DNA of 8,317 bases from an uncultured Oscillospiraceae bacterium (GTDB lineage: Bacteria > Bacillota > Clostridia > Oscillospirales > Acutalibacteraceae): positions 1 to 8,317 of the forward strand of contig CAUDRD010000059.1 of assembly GCA_958451705.1 (NCBI GenBank). The letters are read 5' to 3'. Of the stretch, positions 1 through 5,122 are shown piece by piece. The position numbers and the translations under genes are program-made. Every line of letters starts with the position of its first letter. The stretch's first letter is position 1. The notes under the pieces are model-generated. The model worked only from the letters and a program-made list of their open reading frames with translations, was not told the DNA's origin and did not search any database.

Positions 1-38
1 CACTCAGTTACTTTTTTGAAAACACTGATATATAAGAT

Positions 39-67
39 AAAGCCGATGCAATAAATGCATCGGCTTT
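39..67 (-). terminator. Terminator hairpin after rqcH
   Basis: A perfect 12-bp inverted repeat (39-50 with 56-67, AAAGCCGATGCA against its complement) closes a 5-nt loop. It begins 13 nt after the rqcH stop codon on the minus strand. The U-rich tail on the minus strand is only moderate (TTTATCTTATATATC), and the plus-strand tail is TTTTGAGTTTG, so it could work weakly in both directions. Its position at the end of the trmK-nif3-rqcH run makes it the likely transcript end. The hairpin is seen directly; termination is inferred. Confidence 0.7.
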
Positions 68-80
68 TGAGTTTGTATAC

Positions 81-1838
81 TTACTGTTTTGAAAGCTTTT
101 TGACTATTTCGGAATCGGGGTCAACTATAATTGTATTATAACGGTCATATATAACCATTCCAGGTTTTGCACCCGACGGCTTTTTGACATTTTTAACCTG
201 AGTATAGTCTATCTCGTTTTTTGAACTGTCCCTTGCGCTGCTGAACCATGAGGCAAGTGTGGCAGCCTGAAAAATGTCTATATCCTCCGGCTCTTCTCCC
301 TTTGTTTCAAGTATAACATGGGAGCCGGGGGCATTTTTAAGGTGAAACCACATATCGTTTTTTGCTGCCGTTTTAAGGGTAAGCTTATCGTTTTGCAGAT
401 TGTTCCTGCCCACAAAAACCGTCTTTCCTGTATCGGTCACAAAGCGCATGGGTGCAAGGGGCTTTTCCTTTCTCGCCTTTCTTCCGCTGGTACTTCTCAT
501 CTTTATGTACCCAGCCTGTATAAGCTCTTCTCTCAGAGCGGAAAGGTCAGCTTCCCCCGAACATCTGCTTAAAATATCCATAAGCGACTGTACATACTGA
601 AGCTCCTGCTTACCCTCAGCAATAAGCTCCGTGAGCTTTTTCTCTGCCACAAATGCCTTTTTATATTCCTTGAAATATTTCTGTGAATTCTGAATGGGAG
701 AAAGAGCGGGACTGCACGGTATTCTCACTGGTCTATTGTCGTCATAATAGTTTTCGACATCGTAAAACTGTGCGCCTTTTCCCAGTCTGTACTGATTTGC
801 GCTTATAAGCTCCGCATAAATACGTAGCTTTTCCCTGTCTTCGCTTTCATTGAGCTCCGCCGTCTGCATATTGATTCTGCGGCTGATTCTCTCAATAGTA
901 TTGCTCAGAAGACGGAACAAATCCTGAGCACGCTGATGGATTCGCTCCGCTCTGTCCTTTTCTGTATAGAAAAAGTCCAAAAGCTCCGAACATGAGCCAT
1001 ACTTTCTCACTTTCATTCCCTTATACTGATTAAGGGGCATAAAAGAGAAGTCACGGGGTTTTGAATCCTCGCCGAACACTACCTGAGGACTGCTCTCACC
1101 ATTTGAAATTTTCTCTGCCATATTTTTGAGCAAAGCTTCAAGGGCTTCCCACTCTTCTTCATTTATAATGACACAGGAAACATCGCTGTCACCCAGCACC
1201 TCAAAAGCTATCTCACGGGCTGAAAGAGGTGAAAGTCCCTGCACAACGTTGAGAAGAGCTTTGGAAAGGAGTTTATCGGAATCTTTTAAAAGGCTGATTA
1301 TGGTCTTTACGTTTTCCTCTTTAAGCATCAGCTTATTCTGCTTTGGAGGAAGAATATATTTTTCTCCCGGAAGCACAACACGGTAAGAGGATTTAGATGA
1401 GTCAACACGTTTAACGGAATCTATGATAACTCCTTTTTTATCCACAAGTATAATATTGCTGTGCTTTGCCATTATTTCAACACAGAGAGTATACTCCGCC
1501 GGGTCGCCTAATTCATCAGTGCCTGTGAACTTAAGAAAAGCCACTCTGTCGTTTTCATACTGGCTTATCCCCTCAAAGGTGCATCCGCAGAGCTTTTTTC
1601 TAAGAAGCATACACAGCATCGGAGGATTTGCCGGATTATCGGGAGCGTTCTCAGTAAAGTTGACTCTGGGGCTGTTTGCCCTTGAGGAAATATAAAGCCT
1701 TGCGTTACCCTCCCTGCTTCTAAGGAGAAAAACAAGCTCCTCCTTTGAGGGCTGAAAGACTTTATCCACCTTTGCTCCCGTCATTTTTTCGTTTATTTCA
1801 CTGCACAGATAGTGCAGGAAAATGCCGTCAAGTGCCAT
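81..1838 (-). CDS. rqcH: RqcH, ribosome quality control NFACT protein (Rqc2/NEMF family)
   Basis: This protein of 585 residues belongs to the NFACT family, long annotated as fibronectin-binding protein A (FbpA/YloA). In Bacillus subtilis RqcH binds split 50S subunits carrying a stalled peptidyl-tRNA and recruits tRNA-Ala to add C-terminal alanine tails that mark the chain for proteolysis. The NFACT-N domain starts at once (MALDGIFLHYL), and residues 96-98 read NDR. D97 and R98 fall at the same numbers as the Asp-Arg pair needed for tRNA-Ala selection in B. subtilis, so the Ala-tailing site looks intact. Charged helical segments (about 285-345 and 400-455) fit the HhH/coiled-coil arm. The NFACT-R domain spans about 464-575, with NDMWFH at 494-499 and PGSHV at 504-508. 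An AAAGGA SD lies 11 nt before the ATG. The gene follows nif3 by 24 nt, so it is probably the last gene of the trmK-nif3 transcript. The length is normal and I see no disruption. A surface adhesin role is the older alternative and less likely. Confidence 0.93.
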   Translation of the reverse strand: MALDGIFLHYLCSEINEKMTGAKVDKVFQPSKEELVFLLRSREGNARLYISSRANSPRVNFTENAPDNPANPPMLCMLLRKKLCGCTFEGISQYENDRVAFLKFTGTDELGDPAEYTLCVEIMAKHSNIILVDKKGVIIDSVKRVDSSKSSYRVVLPGEKYILPPKQNKLMLKEENVKTIISLLKDSDKLLSKALLNVVQGLSPLSAREIAFEVLGDSDVSCVIINEEEWEALEALLKNMAEKISNGESSPQVVFGEDSKPRDFSFMPLNQYKGMKVRKYGSCSELLDFFYTEKDRAERIHQRAQDLFRLLSNTIERISRRINMQTAELNESEDREKLRIYAELISANQYRLGKGAQFYDVENYYDDNRPVRIPCSPALSPIQNSQKYFKEYKKAFVAEKKLTELIAEGKQELQYVQSLMDILSRCSGEADLSALREELIQAGYIKMRSTSGRKARKEKPLAPMRFVTDTGKTVFVGRNNLQNDKLTLKTAAKNDMWFHLKNAPGSHVILETKGEEPEDIDIFQAATLASWFSSARDSSKNEIDYTQVKNVKKPSGAKPGMVIYDRYNTIIVDPDSEIVKKLSKQ

Positions 1839-1862
1839 TAACAGTTTTTCCTTTCGGTTTTA

Positions 1863-2609
1863 TCAGATTGAAAGTCTCGGATTTTTCTGCTGAGATTTTT
1901 CTATTTCAATATCGGGGAATTTCTCAGAAAGCTTCTTTTCAAGCTCATCGAGAATAATGTTCTCCGTTTCAAAATGTCCGCAGACAAAAAGCGCCGTTCC
2001 CTGCTCTTCGCAGTCAATAAAATTATGGTGTGCGGCTTCGCCTGTAACGTAAGCGTCGGCATAACCGGCAGGAAGCTCAGCAAGAAGAGAACCGCCCGCT
2101 CCGGAACACACGGCTACCTTTTTTATTCCCCTTTCAAAAGCGGAATACTGAACGCTGCCGCCTAAAGCCGATTTAAGTTTCTTTGCAAATTTTTTAACAT
2201 CTGTTGCAGCAATTTCACCGGTTACAATCATAGGTGAAAAATCGCTGTGGGAGATTTTTTTAAGACCTATTTTCTTTGCAAGCTGTTCGCTGACTCCTCC
2301 CTTTGCTCCGTCAAGAGGAGTGTGAACAGAGATTACGCCAATATCAGCACAGGCAAGGTTGAAAACCGCCGTTCCCGCCTTAAGGGACTTAAAGGGATGG
2401 AAAATCACGGGATGATGGCTCACTATAAGGTCTGCTCCGGCTTCCTCAGCCTGCTCCACAACCTCTTTTGTAACGTCCAGAGTGAGCATAATTTTTTCTA
2501 CCATGTTATCCTCGCCACCGACCAAAAGTCCGCAGTTATCCCATTCCTCTTTTGTGTCAAAAGGATAAAGCTCGTTTAAATATTCAAGAACTTCTTTTAT
2601 CTTTGTCAT
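1863..2609 (-). CDS. Nif3-like dinuclear metal center protein (YqfO/YbgI family)
   Basis: This is a 248-residue Nif3-family protein. The family forms toroidal hexamers with a two-metal site. A GTP cyclohydrolase I type 2 activity has been proposed for some members, but the physiological role is unsettled. The expected ligands are visible: H65 and H66 in SHHPVIFH, D100 in VHTPLDG, and H212 and E216 in GHFETE (the usual H-x3-E spacing). B. subtilis YqfO carries an inserted PII-like domain and is about 370 residues. This version lacks the insert and resembles the compact E. coli YbgI type. I chose the ATG at 2607-2609 because an AAGGAG SD precedes it by 8 nt. A longer reading from 2651 would overlap the end of trmK and has no such site. 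The gene lies 13 nt after trmK, and the trmK stop codon overlaps its SD, which suggests coupled translation. Confidence is high for the family and low for the biochemical role. Confidence 0.9.
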   Translation of the reverse strand: MTKIKEVLEYLNELYPFDTKEEWDNCGLLVGGEDNMVEKIMLTLDVTKEVVEQAEEAGADLIVSHHPVIFHPFKSLKAGTAVFNLACADIGVISVHTPLDGAKGGVSEQLAKKIGLKKISHSDFSPMIVTGEIAATDVKKFAKKLKSALGGSVQYSAFERGIKKVAVCSGAGGSLLAELPAGYADAYVTGEAAHHNFIDCEEQGTALFVCGHFETENIILDELEKKLSEKFPDIEIEKSQQKNPRLSI

Positions 2610-2615
2610 GGTATT

Positions 2616-2624
2616 TTCTCCTTT
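2616..2624 (-). promoter_or_regulatory. Ribosome binding site deciding the nif3 start
   Basis: AAAGGAGAA on the minus strand lies at 2624-2616, with the AGGAG core ending 8 nt before the ATG at 2609. The TAA stop of trmK (2625-2623) shares its last base with the start of AAGGAG. A ribosome finishing trmK therefore sits on the nif3 initiation site, which supports 2609 over the in-frame ATG at 2651. Confidence 0.8.
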
Positions 2625-3315
2625 ATAAATTTCTTTCGTAGAAAAATTCAAGGCTTTCTGTTATTTCTGCCTGTTCTTCCTGGTTTCTCCCAGCCTCTTT
2701 AAGAGCTTTAAGTCTTCTTTCAAGATGACCTTTTGTGCGGGAAATTATTCGCTGGGCAACCTCATTTTTGCAGTCCAACAGCTTACCTATGTATTTAAGA
2801 CCCGCTGTGTTTTCAGTATTTTCTCCCGTATATTCGGCGCAGATAATGCAGTAATCCCTGCCCGTATCAAAGACGGCTTTCTCTTCAATAACCGAAAATC
2901 CATTTGTGTAAAGATACTCCCTTACGTCTTCGCTGTGGCTCATGGGCTGCAGAATAAGACGGATCCCCTTATTTTTAATCCAGCTGCACCTTGATAAAAT
3001 CCCCGCTATGAGGGTTCCGCCCATACCGGCGATTATTATGTCGTCTGCTGATTTCGGCTCAAGATTTTCTAAACCGTCGGAAAGAACAAGCTTTACCTTA
3101 TCCTCTATTCCCAGTTCCTTTAGAGTTTCACGGGCGTTATTTAGAGGTCCTTCTCCTATATCCGCTGCCGTTACAAAGGGACATATTTCCTCAGTTATAA
3201 GGTATGCGGCGAGATATCCGTGGTCGGTTCCGATATCCGCAGCAGCGCTTCCCTTTCTTACAAAATCTGCCGCTCCTTTAAGTCTAGGCCGTAAAGTTAC
3301 CGTTTCTCTTTTCAT
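2623..3315 (-). CDS. trmK: tRNA (adenine(22)-N1)-methyltransferase TrmK
   Basis: This is a 230-residue class I SAM-dependent methyltransferase of the TrmK (YqfN/COG2384) family. It methylates N1 of A22 in the D-loop of bacterial tRNAs such as tRNA-Ser and tRNA-Leu in the cytoplasm. The SAM-binding motif I is clear as ADIGTDHGYL (26-35), and the acidic ADIGEGPL stretch (51-58) follows as expected for strand 2. The family signature AGMGG is at 96-100, followed by LQPM at 122-125. The C-terminal third (about 180-230) is charged and helical, matching the coiled-coil tail seen in TrmK structures. The ATG at 3315 has a short SD, AGGT, 7-8 nt upstream. nif3 follows 13 nt later, the usual Firmicute pairing. 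In many Firmicutes the upstream partner is the primary sigma factor gene; here it is a DUF1858 gene. The strong terminator just upstream leaves no room for a separate promoter between them. Confidence 0.92.
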   Translation of the reverse strand: MKRETVTLRPRLKGAADFVRKGSAAADIGTDHGYLAAYLITEEICPFVTAADIGEGPLNNARETLKELGIEDKVKLVLSDGLENLEPKSADDIIIAGMGGTLIAGILSRCSWIKNKGIRLILQPMSHSEDVREYLYTNGFSVIEEKAVFDTGRDYCIICAEYTGENTENTAGLKYIGKLLDCKNEVAQRIISRTKGHLERRLKALKEAGRNQEEQAEITESLEFFYERNL

Positions 3316-3326
3316 AAAGCTTACCT

Positions 3327-3356
3327 AAAAAAATCAGCCGCCCGAAAACGGGCGGC
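3327..3356 (-). terminator. Strong intrinsic terminator between the DUF1858 gene and trmK
   Basis: An 8-bp all-GC stem (GCCGCCCG at 3337-3344, CGGGCGGC at 3349-3356) closes a 4-nt loop. On the minus strand it is followed after three bases by seven consecutive T (3333-3327). This is a textbook Rho-independent terminator for the DUF1858 transcript. The U-tract ends directly at the trmK SD (3323-3326), 12 nt from the trmK start. Confidence 0.9.
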
Positions 3357-3369
3357 ACACTTTCCCTTT

Positions 3370-3570
3370 TTATTTTGATGCAAGGAACTCGTTGATATTT
3401 TTTACAAGCTCGTCCGCATCAACGCCGTGCACCATACAAGCCTGCTCAACTGTCTCTCCCCTTGATGCAGGGCAGCCGAGACAATGCATTCCCATATTAA
3501 GGAAAAATGTTGCTGTTTCTCTATACATATCGAGAATATCACCGATAGTAGTTGTTTTATCAATCTGCAT
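3370..3570 (-). CDS. DUF1858 domain protein, small CxxC redox-disulfide protein
   Basis: This 66-residue cytoplasmic protein consists of a single DUF1858 domain, the family also named hybrid-cluster-protein-associated redox disulfide domain. The N-terminal pattern (IDKTTTIGDILDMYRETATFF) and the motif GMHCLGCPAS, with cysteines 30 and 33, are diagnostic. C45 is a third cysteine. The family is small and helical, and its CxxC suggests thiol-disulfide or metal chemistry, often near hybrid cluster protein or other redox genes, but the exact function is not known. No such partner is in this window. A strong SD (GGAGG, 9 nt from the ATG) and a good sigma-A promoter 28 nt upstream precede it. A strong terminator follows, so it is at least partly monocistronic and probably well expressed. 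It is unclear whether it shares a transcript with trmK by readthrough. Confidence 0.88.
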   Translation of the reverse strand: MQIDKTTTIGDILDMYRETATFFLNMGMHCLGCPASRGETVEQACMVHGVDADELVKNINEFLASK

Positions 3571-3604
3571 AACTGTATACCTCCAGGCAGTTTTTTCATT
3601 TGTT

Positions 3605-3633
3605 ATTATACTGCATTAAGCTTTTCTTTTCAA
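3605..3633 (-). promoter_or_regulatory. Sigma-A promoter of the DUF1858 gene
   Basis: On the minus strand TTGAAA (3633-3628) and TATAAT (3610-3605) are separated by exactly 17 nt. The -10 is perfect and the -35 matches five of six positions. The expected start near 3598 gives a leader of about 28 nt containing the GGAGG site. This is the best promoter in the window, and it may also feed trmK-nif3-rqcH if RNA polymerase passes the terminator. Confidence 0.78.
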
Positions 3634-3785
3634 GTAGAATATTCTTCTATAAAATTTATAAGATAAAATATCCACACTAAAATATATGCGCAATTTTTTC
3701 GACTTTTGCGAATATTATCACAATTATTTCAAAAAGCCTTCTTCATTCTCACATCTAATTCTAACCGGATAGTTCGTTTTTACTA

Positions 3786-3814
3786 TTTAAATGAAAGAAA
3801 AAATATTGTAAAAT
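3786..3814 (+). promoter_or_regulatory. Candidate sigma-A promoter of prs
   Basis: TTTAAA (3786-3791) and TAAAAT (3809-3814) are spaced by 17 nt, matching the consensus at 4/6 and 5/6 positions. The sequence is so AT-rich that other registers are possible, for example TATACT at 3814-3819 as a -10. Either would start the mRNA roughly 25-35 nt before the prs ATG. Confidence 0.38.
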
Positions 3815-3836
3815 ATACTTGAAGAAAAATTCGTTT

Positions 3837-3842
3837 AGGAGG
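3837..3842 (+). promoter_or_regulatory. Strong prs ribosome binding site
   Basis: A perfect AGGAGG lies 10 nt before the prs ATG. It sits between two copies of ATTCGTT (3829-3835 and 3843-3849). The spacing is at the long end but normal for this class of organism, and it fixes the prs start at 3853. Confidence 0.8.
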
Positions 3843-3852
3843 ATTCGTTATT

Positions 3853-5049
3853 ATGCCGGACTTTACAAATGATTTCCAGACCATTCCCTACGGTCGTCTC
3901 GGTATTATTGCCCTTCCGGGATGCGAAGAACTTGCGGCAAAAATTGACAAGTACATCGTTGACTGGCGTTCAAACAGAGACAGCGAACACAAGGAAAATA
4001 TTGCTTTTGCAGGTTATGAGCGTGATTCCTATCTCATCAACACCTCTTTCCCCCGTTTCGGTACAGGTGAAGCTAAGGCAGTTATTAATCAGTCTGTAAG
4101 AGGCTTCGATATTTACATTGTTGTGGATGTCTTTAACTACGGATGCACTTACAAAATGTACGGTCAGGAAGTCCGTGTAAGCCCTGACGCTCACTTTGCA
4201 AACCTTAAAAGAGTTATTGCTGCAATCGGCGGTAAGGCTCACAGAATTACAGTAATTATGCCCATGCTTTATGAAGGCAGACAGCATAAGCGTTCCGCAA
4301 GAGAGTCTCTCGACTGCGCACTTGCTCTTCAGGAGCTTTGCAACATGATGGGTGTTGACAACATCATCACCTTCGATGCACACGACCCCAGAGTTCAGAA
4401 TGCAATTCCCCTTAAAGGCTTTGAAAACGTTCAGCCCGTTTATCAGATGATCAAAGCTCTTGTAAACAATGTTAAGGATTTCAAAATTGATAAAGAGCAT
4501 CTTATGGTTGTCTCCCCTGATGAAGGCGGTATGGGCAGATGTATCTATTACTCAACTGTTCTCGGCATTGAGCTTGGTATGTTCTATAAGCGCCGTGACT
4601 ATTCAAGAGTTGTCAACGGCAGAAACCCCATTGTTGCACATGAGTTCCTTGGCACTAATGTTGAGGGCAAAGACGTTATAGTTGTAGACGATATGATTTC
4701 CTCCGGCGAATCAATGCTTGAGGTTGCTAAAAAACTTAAAGAGCTTAAAGCTAACAGAATTTTCATTTGCTCCTGCTTCGGTCTTTTCTGCGAAGGACTC
4801 GCTTCCTTCGATAAAGCCTATGAAGAAGGACTTATTGACAGAGTATTTACAACAAACCTTGTTTACAGAACACCTGAGCTTCTTTCAAGAGAATGGTTTG
4901 TTGAGGTTGATATGTCAAAGTATATCGCTTACATTATCGACACACTTAACCACGATATGTCCGTAAGCTCACTTCTCAACCCCGCCGACAGAATTTACAA
5001 GTTCCTTGACAAAAAGGGATATGAGCTTAAGCACGAAATTCTCGCTTAA
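3853..5049 (+). CDS. prs: Ribose-phosphate pyrophosphokinase, long divergent clostridial form
   Basis: This is a 398-residue PRPP synthetase-like protein. The reaction is ribose-5-phosphate + ATP to PRPP + AMP, feeding purine, pyrimidine, NAD, His and Trp synthesis. The two-lobed PRS fold can be followed. Residues 67-91 (PRFGTGEA...VRGFDIYIV) match the RFSDGE...VRGGDIFII region. RQHKRSAR (143-150) matches the flexible catalytic loop, and DAHDPRVQ (176-183) carries the expected metal-site histidine. SPDEGG (221-226), YKRR (246-249) and the ribose-phosphate loop VVDDMISSGES (277-287) follow. It is about 80 residues longer than the usual 310-320. The additions are mainly near 32-62, near 97-112 and at the C-terminus. 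RQDR(R/K) is changed to RQHK, and DDMIDTGGT to DDMISSGES, so kinetics or regulation may differ. Isoleucine codons are nearly all ATT/ATC, unlike the ATA-rich neighbours, which suggests high expression. It is the only plus-strand gene here and is monocistronic. A PRS-related phosphoribosyltransferase is the main alternative. Confidence 0.85.
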   Translation: MPDFTNDFQTIPYGRLGIIALPGCEELAAKIDKYIVDWRSNRDSEHKENIAFAGYERDSYLINTSFPRFGTGEAKAVINQSVRGFDIYIVVDVFNYGCTYKMYGQEVRVSPDAHFANLKRVIAAIGGKAHRITVIMPMLYEGRQHKRSARESLDCALALQELCNMMGVDNIITFDAHDPRVQNAIPLKGFENVQPVYQMIKALVNNVKDFKIDKEHLMVVSPDEGGMGRCIYYSTVLGIELGMFYKRRDYSRVVNGRNPIVAHEFLGTNVEGKDVIVVDDMISSGESMLEVAKKLKELKANRIFICSCFGLFCEGLASFDKAYEEGLIDRVFTTNLVYRTPELLSREWFVEVDMSKYIAYIIDTLNHDMSVSSLLNPADRIYKFLDKKGYELKHEILA

Positions 5050-5086
5050 GCTAAAAGCCTTAAACTTTGTTTATATTAATAATTTA

Positions 5087-5120
5087 CGCCGCACCCTTTC
5101 GGATGCGGCGTTTTCTTTTT
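5087..5120 (+). terminator. Intrinsic terminator of prs
   Basis: The left arm CGCCGCA (5087-5093) pairs with TGCGGCG (5104-5110). After one C/A mismatch, two more G-C pairs close a TTTC loop. TTTTCTTTTT (5111-5120) follows on the plus strand. It lies 37 nt after the prs stop and 3 nt before the end of the converging ligA. On the minus strand the tail after the stem is AT-rich but not a clean U-tract, so ligA termination here is possible but weaker. Confidence 0.88.
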
Positions 5121-5122
5121 GC

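Larger units (their letters stand above)
3571..3852. other. Divergent intergenic region (282 nt) between the DUF1858 gene and prs
   Basis: This AT-rich stretch holds the start signals of both flanking genes. The DUF1858 promoter and SD are on the minus strand (3579-3633), and a weaker promoter candidate and a strong SD for prs are on the plus strand (3786-3842). A 10-bp palindrome, AGAATATTCT (3636-3645), sits beside the DUF1858 promoter. A PurBox-like sequence (3769-3781) sits beside the prs promoter. Between about 3650 and 3765 I see no coding frame and no credible RNA gene, aptamer or terminator. Confidence 0.8.

Noticed and set aside
2610..2651. Longer N-terminus for the Nif3 protein starting at 2651
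   Set aside because: It would overlap the end of trmK. The 14 extra residues do not look like the family, and a strong SD marks the ATG at 2609.
3681..3716. Weak inverted repeat CGCAA...TTGCG in the intergenic region as a terminator or small RNA
   Set aside because: It has only a 5-bp core stem, a loop of more than 10 nt and no U-tract.
3829..3849. ATTCGTT repeated on both sides of the prs SD as an operator
   Set aside because: There are only two 7-bp copies with 7 nt between them in AT-rich sequence. This is too little to separate from chance.
3571..3852. Riboswitch or T-box leader for prs
   Set aside because: No aptamer-like conserved helices, T-box motif or terminator/antiterminator pair were seen before prs. 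The likely leader is only 25-35 nt.
3970..4500. A 176-codon open frame antisense to prs
   Set aside because: It lies wholly inside a strongly supported gene, has no family resemblance I recognise, and is explained by the codon bias of prs on the other strand.
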